This document shows positions 36,026 through 45,451 of a stretch of 64,000 bases of DNA, in pieces. Where the stretch lies: the NCBI RefSeq assembly GCF_963675975.1, contig NZ_OY780939.1, positions 186,001-250,000 on the forward strand. Direction: 5' to 3'. Below the pieces are notes generated by a model. The model ran no database searches and was not told the origin of the DNA. It was given only the letters and a program-made list of their open reading frames with translations. The position numbers and the translations under genes are program-made. Origin of the DNA: Halarcobacter sp. (lineage in GTDB: Bacteria; Campylobacterota; Campylobacteria; Campylobacterales; Arcobacteraceae). The first letter of the stretch is position 1, and each line of letters opens with the position of its first letter.

Positions 36026-36226
36026 ATGAATCTAATAGTAAATGGTGAAGAGAAAAATTTTGGTGAAAACTCAACACTACAAAATATTATCTCTGAACTT
36101 AAAATTGAAGAAAAAGTTATGGCAGCAGCAGTTAATATGGAGATTGTAAAAAAAGATGAGTGGAGTAGTTTTGTTCTTAAAGAGAATGATAAATTAGAAT
36201 TATTACAATTTGTAGGTGGTGGTTGA
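36026..36226 (+). CDS. ThiS-like sulfur carrier protein
   Basis: 66 residues of the ubiquitin-like fold: VNGEEKNFGENSTLQNIISEL at the start, MEIVKKDEWSSFVLKENDKLELLQ in the second half and a Gly-Gly-Gly end that can be thiocarboxylated. The pattern fits ThiS better than MoaD. AAAGGG precedes the ATG. It is unusual that the next gene, four bases on, is a formate-dehydrogenase-like molybdoenzyme and no thiamine gene is near. Confidence 0.85.
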   Translation: MNLIVNGEEKNFGENSTLQNIISELKIEEKVMAAAVNMEIVKKDEWSSFVLKENDKLELLQFVGGG

Positions 36227-36229
36227 TAA

Positions 36230-38314
36230 ATGATTGCAGATATAAATTCAGTTTGTACATACTGTGGTGTTGGATGTGATATCACAGGTCAAGTAAAAGA
36301 CAATAAAATATTAAAAATCTATGCACAAAATGATGGTTATGTAAGTCAAGGAAAACTTTGTATCAAAGGTGCCAAAGGTTTTGGTTTTGTTGATTCTGCT
36401 GATAGAATAAGAAATAGTAGAGTTAAAAAAAGTTTTATTGAAAAAAACTTAGAAGATTTACCAAGAGAACTTAAAGCTAGGGCTAAAACTTTAAAAGAGT
36501 TTGATGATGAATATTTTGAAACCCCTTATGAGTTTACAACTTCCCTTGCGGCATGGAAACTATCACAAATAAAAGATACTTACGGAAGACACGCCTTTTG
36601 TGGAATGGGTGGAGCTAGAACCTCATGTGAAAGCTCATATATGTTTCAGAAATTTATTAGAGAAGGGATGGATTCTCCCCATGTGGATTGTTGTGCTAGA
36701 GTTTGTCACAGCCCAAGTTTAAAAGGGATGAAACCTTTAATTGGAGAAGGAGCTGCAACTAATCCATTTGATGATATTTATAAAACTGAAAACATAATTA
36801 TCATGGGTTCAAACACAACAGAAGCACACCCAATTGTTGCAAATAGAATAATAAAAGCAGCAAAAGCTAAAACAGCAAATGTAACTGTAATTGATGTTAG
36901 AAATATTCAAATAGGAAAATATGGCAAAGAGTTAGTAATTCCTTATGAAGCAAATCTTTTAGTTCTAAACATGATGGCATATGTAATACTTTCTGAAAAG
37001 CTTTATGACAATAATTTTATAGATGCAAGATGCGTAGGTTTTGAAGAGTATAAAGAGTCTATTTTAAATGATCCTTTTGCAAATCCTGAATATATGAGAA
37101 ATATAAAAGGTTATGAGGATTTAGCAGACTCTATTCCTGAAGTAGCAAGGGAATATGCTTCAAAACAATCTATGTTTTTCTGGGGTCTTGGAATAACTGA
37201 ACATTTAGATGGTTCATATGCTGTTATGGCAATAGTTCATTTAGCATTACTTACAGGAAATATAGGAAAAACAGGAACTGGGCTTATGCCACTTCGTGGT
37301 CAAAACAACGTCCAAGGTGCCTGTGATACTGGTTGTTTGCCATACTTTGATCCAGATTATGGCAAACCAAAAGAGATAGGACTTATGACACCTCAACTAA
37401 TTGATGAGATGTTAAAAGGCAAAATCAAAGCTATGTATGTGATGGGTGAAGATATTGCTCATATTCATCCAAATCAGAACAAAGTTCATAAAGCCTTAGA
37501 AAACCTAGAGTTGATTATCTCAAATGAACTTTTTATGAATGAAATTACAAAAAAAGCAGATATTATTTTTGGAGTCAAATCAGCTTATGAGAAAACAGGT
37601 GTATATGTAAATGCCATGAGAAGACTTCACCTTTCTCAACCCCTTGTAGAAGCCGATATGCCTGATGACTGGGAAGTATTAAGGGATATAGAGAATAAAA
37701 TAAAAGGTGAGTTTATTTATGAAACCAGTGAAGATGTTTGGAATGAAACTAGAGAAAAAGTAAAATCAAGATTTTCTGGGGCAACATATCACAAACTTTC
37801 AAAAAATAGAAACAGAGGTATGCAATGGCCTATTGAAAAAGAAGATACTCCTATTTTGCACCTTGAAAAATTTAGAACCGAAGATGGAAAAGGTTATTTT
37901 CAATATCATCAATACAAATTAAGAGAGCAAATTAAAAAACTTGTAGATAATGAAACCTTTGAGAAAAATGAGTTTTATTTAACTACAGGAAGAACAATTG
38001 TTCATTATAACAATGCCGCTCAAACAATAAGAAGTGAAGCCTTAAATTCAAGATATGACAAAGATGTTATCTTAGCCGCAAAAGAGGATGAAGAAAGAAT
38101 TGGTGCTTCAAAAATTATAATGAAAACCCAATATGGCCAAACTGCAATTATGCCAGTAAAGTATACGAAAAATATAAGACCAGGAACTTTATATACAACT
38201 TTTCACCACCCCGAATCTAAAGTTAACTTTATCTTTGGAGATGAAGCGGATGAGCTTATATTAACTGCTAGATTTAAATCTATTAGAGTAGAAATTGAGC
38301 CGATTAAAGGGTGA
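36230..38314 (+). CDS. Formate dehydrogenase-like molybdopterin oxidoreductase, cysteine form
   Basis: 694 residues, close in layout to E. coli FdhF. The 4Fe-4S site is C9, C12, C16 and C44. The active site reads HVDCCARVCHSPS, with C159 in place of the selenocysteine and H160 after it. The MPLRGQNNVQGACD and YVMGEDIAHI motifs also match FdhF. No twin-arginine signal, so it is cytoplasmic. The C-terminal cofactor-binding domain is complete. Electron-transfer subunits are not adjacent. Operon with thiS and, by a 20-base overlap, with yraN. Another possibility is a related anaerobic oxidoreductase. Confidence 0.88.
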   Translation: MIADINSVCTYCGVGCDITGQVKDNKILKIYAQNDGYVSQGKLCIKGAKGFGFVDSADRIRNSRVKKSFIEKNLEDLPRELKARAKTLKEFDDEYFETPYEFTTSLAAWKLSQIKDTYGRHAFCGMGGARTSCESSYMFQKFIREGMDSPHVDCCARVCHSPSLKGMKPLIGEGAATNPFDDIYKTENIIIMGSNTTEAHPIVANRIIKAAKAKTANVTVIDVRNIQIGKYGKELVIPYEANLLVLNMMAYVILSEKLYDNNFIDARCVGFEEYKESILNDPFANPEYMRNIKGYEDLADSIPEVAREYASKQSMFFWGLGITEHLDGSYAVMAIVHLALLTGNIGKTGTGLMPLRGQNNVQGACDTGCLPYFDPDYGKPKEIGLMTPQLIDEMLKGKIKAMYVMGEDIAHIHPNQNKVHKALENLELIISNELFMNEITKKADIIFGVKSAYEKTGVYVNAMRRLHLSQPLVEADMPDDWEVLRDIENKIKGEFIYETSEDVWNETREKVKSRFSGATYHKLSKNRNRGMQWPIEKEDTPILHLEKFRTEDGKGYFQYHQYKLREQIKKLVDNETFEKNEFYLTTGRTIVHYNNAAQTIRSEALNSRYDKDVILAAKEDEERIGASKIIMKTQYGQTAIMPVKYTKNIRPGTLYTTFHHPESKVNFIFGDEADELILTARFKSIRVEIEPIKG

Positions 38315-38627
38315 TATAGCAGAAAACAAAGCTTGTGAATATCTAAATTCACAAGCTTTTAAAATAATTGAAAAAAACTTTTATGCTAAAAAACTTGGTG
38401 AAATAGATATTATCGCAGTAAAAGATGAGATTTACCATTTTATAGAAGTAAAATCTTCAAACTCATATGAAAATGCCATTAACAACATAACAAAAACTAA
38501 GCTTGCTAAATTAAAAAGAAGTGTTGATTATTATATACAAAAAAAAGAGTTGAACTCTAGTTTTTGTATAGATGCAATTATTGTAGTTGATGAAGATATA
38601 GAGTTTTTAGAAAATATTACTTTTTAG
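38295..38627 (+). CDS. yraN: UPF0102/YraN-family endonuclease-like protein
   Basis: 110 residues with a TTG start inside the preceding gene. The Holliday-junction-resolvase-like fold shows as KGDIAENKACEYL, GEIDIIAVKDEIYHFIEVKSS (acidic and lysine metal-site residues) and KLAKLKRSVDYYI. Function is not established; similar proteins are linked to DNA processing or transformation. Its end overlaps the ClC gene's end on the other strand by 11 bases. Confidence 0.88.
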   Translation: MSRLKGDIAENKACEYLNSQAFKIIEKNFYAKKLGEIDIIAVKDEIYHFIEVKSSNSYENAINNITKTKLAKLKRSVDYYIQKKELNSSFCIDAIIVVDEDIEFLENITF

Positions 38628-40029
38628 CTTTTTTATTTCTAATTCTTCTTCTTGATTTAACATATATAATTCTTACAACTCTTCTTATATTCTTAAAAAA
38701 TCTAGTTGTATACGTAGCCTCAGCATTTTCAATCTCTTCTCCAAGCTTTACATTTATGGCATCAGATTTTTTCATAGATAAAACTTGAGAAGGAAATACA
38801 CTTCTATGTCCAGTCATCAAAAATGCTATTATAATTGATAAGGCTGCATAATGCGCAACATTTACCCCAAATAATTCAACTGCCATAATCATAGCTGCGA
38901 TTGGAGCACTTGTTGCTCCTGCTAAAACACTTACAAACCCTAAAGCAGCAAAAAGAGGAATATATCCATCAACTAAACCACCAAAAAAGTTTCCACTAGT
39001 AGCCCCAATATAAAACACCGGAGTGATAACTCCTCCACTTCCACCAAAACCAAGGGTTAATGAAGTAAAAATTGTTTTTAATATAAAGGCGTACCAAGGT
39101 ACATTTTCATGATCTAGAGTGCTAGAGGACAAGGACTCTTTTATGGTTTCAAACCCTAATCCTAAATATTGATCTCCAACAATTAATGTTAAAACAACAA
39201 TAACAACTCCGCCTAAAAATGCCTTTAAAGTGTAGTGCATTTTTAATGAACTTGCATAATTATGAATCGCTTTTAAAACAGTAATTATAAAATCAGCCAC
39301 TAAACCAAAAAATATTCCAGCAAGGATAACTTTTGCAATAAGTACATAATTAAAATCAAAAGTTACATAATAAGCAATATCAAAATAAGTATAACTAATA
39401 CCTACCATTTTAGCTACAAAAAATGCAGCAAACCCAGCTACTATTGAAGGTAATAGAATATCATACATCAAAGCACCAACAATAAGAATCTCAACTCCAA
39501 AAATAGCCCCAGCCAATGGTGTTCCAAATACAGATGCAAACCCTGCACTAATACCACAAATCACCATTTTCTTTCTATCTCTTTTTGAGAATTTAAATAA
39601 AGTAGCAATCGATGAAGCTGCTGCTGCACCAATTTGTGCACCAGGTCCCTCTTTACCAACTGAACCCCCAGCAAAAATAGTAATAACAGTTGCTATAAGT
39701 TTAACAGGAATAACAGATAGTTTCATTTCACCAGAGTTTTTATGTACAGCTTCAATAACTTTTTCTGTACCATGCCCTTCAGCTGTTGGAGCAAATTTTT
39801 TTACAATAATAACAGTTACAACTAAAGCAAAGGGTAATAAATAATAATAATCAAAGGGGAGTAAACTTCTAGAGTTTTCACAATATTCTAAAAACTTTAG
39901 AAAAAAAGCAACTATCAGACCAATAAAAGCTCCGATAGAAGAAGAGATTAATATCCATTTTGTGATTGTTGCGAACATAACAGTTTGTTCAGCAATGTGC
40001 TTTGACATTTTTTTATTATTATTTTCCAT
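38617..40029 (-). CDS. ClC-family chloride channel/antiporter
   Basis: 470 residues with about ten to twelve membrane helices. Selectivity-filter motifs are present: GGSVGKEGPGAQIGAA (gating Glu in GKEGP) and FGGSGGVITPVFYIGATSG. No CBS domains follow; the C-terminus is a short basic tail. The gating Glu suggests a chloride/proton exchanger, perhaps for acid resistance. Stands alone. Confidence 0.93.
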   Translation of the reverse strand: MENNNKKMSKHIAEQTVMFATITKWILISSSIGAFIGLIVAFFLKFLEYCENSRSLLPFDYYYLLPFALVVTVIIVKKFAPTAEGHGTEKVIEAVHKNSGEMKLSVIPVKLIATVITIFAGGSVGKEGPGAQIGAAAASSIATLFKFSKRDRKKMVICGISAGFASVFGTPLAGAIFGVEILIVGALMYDILLPSIVAGFAAFFVAKMVGISYTYFDIAYYVTFDFNYVLIAKVILAGIFFGLVADFIITVLKAIHNYASSLKMHYTLKAFLGGVVIVVLTLIVGDQYLGLGFETIKESLSSSTLDHENVPWYAFILKTIFTSLTLGFGGSGGVITPVFYIGATSGNFFGGLVDGYIPLFAALGFVSVLAGATSAPIAAMIMAVELFGVNVAHYAALSIIIAFLMTGHRSVFPSQVLSMKKSDAINVKLGEEIENAEATYTTRFFKNIRRVVRIIYVKSRRRIRNKKAKK

Positions 40030-40129
40030 TTTACTACTTGCACTTAATTGAGTTTTAATACTAGAAGAGTAACATAAAAATTAATAAAAAATGGTGTAAA
40101 AATGGCTAAATTTTAATAATATTAAAAAT

Positions 40130-40837
40130 TTATTTTACAATATCAAAATTTTCCTCTTTATTTCTTCCAACTTCATCTAAATATTGCTCTAATGTTTCAA
40201 ACTCTTCAATAGGTTTTGGATCTATTTTTACAATCTCAGCTAAAGATTTTACCCCCATTGATAACAAATATTGTAAATTGCTGTCAAAGGTAGCTTCTTT
40301 TATAACTCTTATTTTATCTTTATGTACTTCAAACATATATCCACCATTTGGAATAGGAGTCATTGAAAGTACAACTGTATAATGATCTTTTATCACTGAT
40401 TCTTTTGTAGAGTACATTAAACCAATATTATAATCTTTTTTTGAAAATCCTCGTATTAAAACAACCAATACTTTTTTCTCTCCAGATTTTGAAGTATTAA
40501 AAATATTTACTAACTCTTTAATAGTAGAATATCCAGGTATTTTTGAATATAATTTTTGAATAAAATTCACCAAACCTGTTTCTACAAAAATTCCTAATAT
40601 ATATGCAAAAAAAGCTATAAGTGCAACTCCAACAAATGTCCAAAGGATAGGATATTTATCAGGTTCAAATCCTATTAGTGTAAATAGATATCCTGTTAAA
40701 CTATTAAATTTTTCATATACCCAAAGTATTATTATAGTAATTGCAGCAATTGGAGCCAACCAAAATAAACCTTTTAATATTACTGTAACTATATGGTCTT
40801 TCCCATGTCCAAAAAAATCTTTTAACTTATCTATCAT
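40130..40837 (-). CDS. DUF502 family membrane protein
   Basis: 235 residues with two membrane spans (about 21-43 and 63-85) and a cytoplasmic domain holding KIPGYSTIKELVNIF and the NGGYMFEV and VLSMTPIPNGG region, the hallmarks of DUF502. The family's role is unknown. Divergent from dgkA across 84 bases. Confidence 0.88.
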   Translation of the reverse strand: MIDKLKDFFGHGKDHIVTVILKGLFWLAPIAAITIIILWVYEKFNSLTGYLFTLIGFEPDKYPILWTFVGVALIAFFAYILGIFVETGLVNFIQKLYSKIPGYSTIKELVNIFNTSKSGEKKVLVVLIRGFSKKDYNIGLMYSTKESVIKDHYTVVLSMTPIPNGGYMFEVHKDKIRVIKEATFDSNLQYLLSMGVKSLAEIVKIDPKPIEEFETLEQYLDEVGRNKEENFDIVK

Positions 40838-40921
40838 ATTTTCTCCTGAATTTATCTCTTATAACCTGATGGTAACTCTTTTTTATTAATATATATAAAA
40901 TATAATAATTAAAGGGATTAA

Positions 40922-41290
40922 ATGAGAAACCAACCTAAGTATCACTTTATTAAGAATACAATATATGCCCTTAAAGGACTAAAAGATATTGTAAGAACAG
41001 AAAACTCTTTTAAAATAGAATTAGCCCTCTTTTTTATCTCTATCCCAATATTATTTTTACTAGATGCTTCACTAACAAATAAGATTTTACTTTTTGCAAC
41101 CTTAGGTCTTGTACTTTTAACTGAAGCTATGAACTCAGCCATTGAAAGAGCAGTTGATTTAGTAACACTTGAACATCAAAGAATGGCAGGAATGGCAAAA
41201 GATGCAGGAAGTGCAGCTGTTTTTATCTCAATTATAATAGCCCTTACCACATGGATTTTAATAGTATTAGATAGTTTGAATATTATTTAA
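40922..41290 (+). CDS. dgkA: Diacylglycerol kinase
   Basis: Inner-membrane enzyme of 122 residues with three spans that phosphorylates diacylglycerol, recycling it to phosphatidic acid. The signature EAMNSAIERAVDLV and the later KDAGSAAVFISII are clear. AAGGGA lies close before the ATG. Confidence 0.95.
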   Translation: MRNQPKYHFIKNTIYALKGLKDIVRTENSFKIELALFFISIPILFLLDASLTNKILLFATLGLVLLTEAMNSAIERAVDLVTLEHQRMAGMAKDAGSAAVFISIIIALTTWILIVLDSLNII

Positions 41291-41347
41291 TATATTTGTA
41301 TATATAATATACATACAAAATTCATATATATTAGATAAAATACGGCT

Positions 41348-42958
41348 ATGGAAACAATACTATTAATAATATTTTTATCATTAGCCATCTCAACTGTGCT
41401 AAATATAATTTTAAAAAAACTGTCTATGTCTCATATCATTGGGTATATAATTACAGGTACACTAATAACTACAATATTTGATTTATCAAACAGTTCAGAC
41501 CTACATATTTTAGAACTAATTGCAGAGTTTGGTATAGTCTTTTTGATGTTTACAATTGGCTTAGAGATGCCACTAAATAAACTAAAAAAAATGAAAGAAC
41601 TACTTTTTGTAAATGGATTCTTTCAAGTTGGAGTTAGTGCTCTTATAATATTTCTAGCTTCAAAATTTATTTTCTCAATTGATACAGTATCTTCTATAAT
41701 AATTGCTTTGGCATTTTCATTATCATCAACTGCCATTGTTTTAACATATTTAAAACAATCAAAAGATATATATACTCCATATGGAGAGAGTTCAACTGCC
41801 ATATTAGTTTTTCAAGATTTAGCTGTGATTCCTATACTTTTACTTATATCATTTTTAGCAAATGACACTCTAAGTTTAAGCGAAATACTTGTTAATACTT
41901 TTTTGTCTGCTTTATTGATTATTCTTTTTATGTTTACAATTGGTAAAAAACTTCTGGAATGGCATTTAAAATTTGCATCTCAAACAAGATTAGAAGAGTT
42001 ATTTCTAGCTTCTGTTTTATCTATAGTTATAGGTACTTCAATTTTTGCACACTACTTAGGATTTACTTACTCTTTAGGTGCTTTTATTGCAGGCATGATT
42101 ATTGCTGAAACAAAATATCATATAAAAGTTGAATCAGATATTGCTTCATATAAAGATTTACTTCTTGGGGCATTTTTCTTTTCTGTTGGTACAAAAATAG
42201 ATTTACCTTTTCTTTTAACAAATATACATTATGTTTTTTTAGTTTTTATAATGGTACTTATAATAAAAGCTTTTGTTGTTTATATTTTAATGAGAAGAAA
42301 ATCAAACAAGAGTGATTCGATAAAATCTGCCCTAGCTCTTTGTCAAATTGGTGAATTTTCATTTGCAGTATTTGCCCTTGCAGCAAATGATAATCTTTTA
42401 GATAAAGATTTATCTAATTTTTTAATCTTAGTAACTGTAATCTCTATGATAATAACTCCATTTATAATAAATAATATCTATAAACTAGCTTCTTATTTTG
42501 TAGTAGAATTTTATGAATCAGATAAAATCACCCCTATTGATAAAAAGAACCATACAATAATCTGTGGATATTCAATTCTTGGGAGAATAATTGCCCACCA
42601 GTTAAAAAGAAAAAAAAGAAGTTTTGTAATCATCTCAGATAATCTAAAACATGTAATCTTAGCTAGAAGAAATGGTTATTTAGCATATTTTGGACACTTG
42701 GAAAAACTGCCTGTTTTAGAATCATTAAAAGTTGATGAAGCCTCAGATATAATAATCACACTAAGCAATTTAAATGAAAAAAAACTAATTTGTGAAGCTG
42801 TATTGAACTTTAAAAGTGATGCAAACTTAATAGTTAAAATTGATTCTTTGGATGAAAAAAAAGAATTAAGAGAATTAAATATCAAATATTTTGTACACTC
42901 CCAATTAGAAACTGCTAATCTAATGCTTGAAAAAAGTTTAAGTTTTCAGGATAAATAA
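41348..42958 (+). CDS. CPA2-type cation/proton antiporter with NAD-binding RCK domain (KefB/KefC-like)
   Basis: 536 residues: about twelve spans (1-385) with FMFTIGLEMPL, ALAFSLSSTAIVLTYL and VFQDLAVIPILLL, then a cytoplasmic TrkA-N domain (about 398-536; IICGYSILGRIIAHQL). Probable potassium or sodium efflux in exchange for protons. The first glycine motif is GYSILG where most have GYGRVG, so nucleotide gating may differ. A terminator follows. Confidence 0.9.
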   Translation: METILLIIFLSLAISTVLNIILKKLSMSHIIGYIITGTLITTIFDLSNSSDLHILELIAEFGIVFLMFTIGLEMPLNKLKKMKELLFVNGFFQVGVSALIIFLASKFIFSIDTVSSIIIALAFSLSSTAIVLTYLKQSKDIYTPYGESSTAILVFQDLAVIPILLLISFLANDTLSLSEILVNTFLSALLIILFMFTIGKKLLEWHLKFASQTRLEELFLASVLSIVIGTSIFAHYLGFTYSLGAFIAGMIIAETKYHIKVESDIASYKDLLLGAFFFSVGTKIDLPFLLTNIHYVFLVFIMVLIIKAFVVYILMRRKSNKSDSIKSALALCQIGEFSFAVFALAANDNLLDKDLSNFLILVTVISMIITPFIINNIYKLASYFVVEFYESDKITPIDKKNHTIICGYSILGRIIAHQLKRKKRSFVIISDNLKHVILARRNGYLAYFGHLEKLPVLESLKVDEASDIIITLSNLNEKKLICEAVLNFKSDANLIVKIDSLDEKKELRELNIKYFVHSQLETANLMLEKSLSFQDK

Positions 42959-42979
42959 TCAAATTTTTAATATAGAAAA

Positions 42980-43006
42980 AAAAGAGCAAAACTAATTGCT
43001 CTTTTC
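42980..43006 (+). terminator. Terminator after the Kef-like gene
   Basis: Ten-bp stem AAAAGAGCAA/TTGCTCTTTT (42980-42989 with 42996-43005) with a six-base loop and short T run. Confidence 0.75.
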
Positions 43007-43141
43007 TCTACTATGAAGGACGTTTAATTAGTAGGTAAAAGAATTATAATAAGTGTTTGTAGCAAAACAATAGCATTATGAATAAATTTAACAATTTTTA
43101 ATAGATTTTTATATAAAATATCGAAATTATTAGGAGCACTT

Positions 43142-44236
43142 TTGTATTCAAAAGAACTAAATTCTATAAAAAAATCTAACAGATTACGTAAAAGAGAAGT
43201 TTTTGATAAATCTCTTATTGACTTAGCTTCAAACGACTATCTTGGTCTTACAACAAATAAAGATATTTTTACTAAAGCCTATGAAAGAGTTTTAAAAGAA
43301 CAATACCATGGACCTAAAGCATCCATGTTAGTAAATGGTTATTCTAAAATTCATCAAGATTTTGAAGATGAATTAAAAAAAGCAAATAACTTTGAAGATG
43401 CACTTATTGTTGGAAGTGGCTTTTTAGCAAATCTTTCAATGATTGAAGCCTTAGTTAGAAAAGGTGATACTTTATTTATAGATGAAGAATACCATGCAAG
43501 TGGAATGGTAGCAACAAGACTTTTAAACAAAAACCAAGTTATAGTATTTAAACATAATGATTGTAATGATTTAAAAAATAAATTAAAACAAACAGATACA
43601 AAAGGAAGAAAAATCATAGCTATTGAGGGTGTTTACTCTATGGGTGGAGATTTAGCACCAAAAGAGATGTTTGATATAGCAGATGATGAAAATGCTTTAC
43701 TAATAGTTGATGAAGCACACTCTTCGGGTGTTTTGGGTGACAATCTTACAGGTATATTTGACTTTTATAAAATAAAAGCAAAACCTAATCATATAAAAAT
43801 GGGTACACTAGGAAAAGCTTATGGAAGTTATGGTGCTTATATTCTAGCTAGTTCTAATATAATTGAGTTTTTATTAAATAGAGCAAAAGCGGTTATATAT
43901 ACTACTGCTCCTTCCCTTTTTGATACAGCATTAGGCCTAGAATCTTTAAAATATATTCAAAAAAATAAAGAGCTTATTAGAAGGAAAATATCAGCCAATT
44001 TACAAGTTATAAATGATATTTTAGGTATAACTTCACATAGCTTAATTATTCCAATAGTATTTGGTGATAATAAAAAAGTTATTGAGATACAAACTAGTTT
44101 AAAAAATGAAGGCTTTTTAGTTGGAGCAATAAGGCAACCAACTGTAAGTAGTGCAATAATAAGACTTATTGCTAAAATAGATATAGAACCTTTTGTTTTA
44201 GAAAAGGTGTGTAAAAAAATAAAGGGGTTTAAATGA
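43142..44236 (+). CDS. BioF-like PLP enzyme (alpha-oxoamine synthase family)
   Basis: 364 residues from a TTG with TAGGAG upstream. The start (LIDLASNDYLGLTT), GSGFLANLSMIEAL, IVDEAHSSGVLG and the PLP lysine K225 in GTLGKAYGSYGAY are typical of 8-amino-7-oxononanoate synthase and its relatives. The protein is some 20-30 residues shorter than E. coli BioF. No other biotin gene adjoins, so biotin synthesis is likely but not proven. The next gene overlaps its stop by four bases. Confidence 0.82.
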   Translation: MYSKELNSIKKSNRLRKREVFDKSLIDLASNDYLGLTTNKDIFTKAYERVLKEQYHGPKASMLVNGYSKIHQDFEDELKKANNFEDALIVGSGFLANLSMIEALVRKGDTLFIDEEYHASGMVATRLLNKNQVIVFKHNDCNDLKNKLKQTDTKGRKIIAIEGVYSMGGDLAPKEMFDIADDENALLIVDEAHSSGVLGDNLTGIFDFYKIKAKPNHIKMGTLGKAYGSYGAYILASSNIIEFLLNRAKAVIYTTAPSLFDTALGLESLKYIQKNKELIRRKISANLQVINDILGITSHSLIIPIVFGDNKKVIEIQTSLKNEGFLVGAIRQPTVSSAIIRLIAKIDIEPFVLEKVCKKIKGFK

Positions 44237-44472
44237 AAAAACTGTTAATTTTAATGATCTTCTCTCTTCTTTGTTTTGCTAATGATAAATTTATAAATAT
44301 GAAAAATTGTGAATCACTAAAACTTTCAAAGTTCACAACTTTAGTATCTTGTCATAATGTAGACTATTTAATAGAATACAAATACCAAGATAATGAAGAG
44401 AAAGACAATATTAAAAGAATTACAGCAATAACTGTAAATGATCAAAAAATTATTAAAACTATGGGTAATTAA
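44233..44472 (+). CDS. Small secreted protein of unknown function
   Basis: 79 residues with a signal peptide (KKLLILMIFSLLCFA, cleavage before Asn-Asp). The mature part holds two Cys (KNCESLKL, LVSCHNV), which could form a disulphide, and a pattern of beta strands. No known domain recognised. Its ATG overlaps the BioF-like stop, so it is translated in the same operon. Confidence 0.75.
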   Translation: MKKLLILMIFSLLCFANDKFINMKNCESLKLSKFTTLVSCHNVDYLIEYKYQDNEEKDNIKRITAITVNDQKIIKTMGN

Positions 44473-44473
44473 A

Positions 44474-45133
44474 ATGATTTTAACTGAGTTAATTAAAGGT
44501 AATGAAAGCTTTAGAAAAAATGGTTTTTTAGATCTTGAAAAAGAGATAAAAAATCTAGTTCAACATGGTCAAAAGCCAGAAGTTATGTTTATTGGTTGCT
44601 CTGATAGTAGAGTTACTCCTGATTTAATGTTAGGAACAAAACCTGGAGATATGTTTATCTTAAGAAATGTTGGAAATTTTGTACCTCCTTATAAACATGA
44701 TGAGGATTTTCACGGAAGTGCCGCAGCTATTGAATATGCTATTGCTGTTTTAAAGGTTAAACATATTATTATTTGCGGACATTCACATTGTGGTGCATGT
44801 AAAAGTTTATATGAAGATATTCCTGATGATGGTTCTTTTATTCATATAAAAACATGGTTGACTTTAGGTGCAAAAGCGAAAGAGAGAACTCTTAGAAATA
44901 AAAAGTTTACCACTGAAGAGGAGATGTATAGAGCAACTGAGAGAAACTCTATTAGACATCAGTTAGATAATCTATTAACTTATCCAGGTGTTGCAAAACT
45001 TCATGAAGATGGAGATTTAAAAGTGCATGGTTGGTATTATGATATTGAAACAGCACAAATTGATTATTATGATAAAGAAGATGATAAATTTAAACCACTA
45101 AATGAGATGACTTATGAGCCAAGAAGAGATTGA
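44474..45133 (+). CDS. Beta-class carbonic anhydrase
   Basis: Interconverts CO2 and bicarbonate. Zinc ligands are visible: Cys and Asp in IGCSDSRVTP, His and Cys in CGHSHCGACK. 219 residues from the ATG at 44474; an in-frame start at 44438 would lie within the upstream gene and has no better ribosome binding site. It sits in a run of overlapping genes with two small envelope proteins. Confidence 0.94.
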   Translation: MILTELIKGNESFRKNGFLDLEKEIKNLVQHGQKPEVMFIGCSDSRVTPDLMLGTKPGDMFILRNVGNFVPPYKHDEDFHGSAAAIEYAIAVLKVKHIIICGHSHCGACKSLYEDIPDDGSFIHIKTWLTLGAKAKERTLRNKKFTTEEEMYRATERNSIRHQLDNLLTYPGVAKLHEDGDLKVHGWYYDIETAQIDYYDKEDDKFKPLNEMTYEPRRD

Positions 45134-45440
45134 AGTAAGAAAATTACCTAAGAAAAGTATTATAATTATTGTCGTGATGGCGATATTAATTGTAATTGGT
45201 TTTATGTTTGAAGTTTTTACTATTAACTTAAAAATGGAAGAAGAACTAGCAAAAATGGGACATAAAAATATATCTGATATAAAAGTTGTTAATAAAATGA
45301 GCGTAGAAGATACAGAAACAAGAATAAAAAGTACAGTATATAAACTTACTTTTTTTGACAAAGATTTGCAAAAAGAGTGTATAGGTTTCGTTCATAGAAG
45401 TAACAATGGAAAATATAGTAAAGATATTGATTGTAAATAA
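45114..45440 (+). CDS. Small single-span membrane protein of unknown function
   Basis: 108 residues: a short cytoplasmic N-terminus with KLPKK, one span (about 14-36) and a periplasmic part of 70 residues with two Cys (KECIGF and the C-terminal DIDCK). It begins 20 bases before the carbonic anhydrase stop. Domain layout and paired Cys recall the secreted protein at 44233, though I see no clear homology. Confidence 0.75.
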   Translation: MSQEEIEVRKLPKKSIIIIVVMAILIVIGFMFEVFTINLKMEEELAKMGHKNISDIKVVNKMSVEDTETRIKSTVYKLTFFDKDLQKECIGFVHRSNNGKYSKDIDCK

Positions 45441-45451
45441 AGAGATATTAT

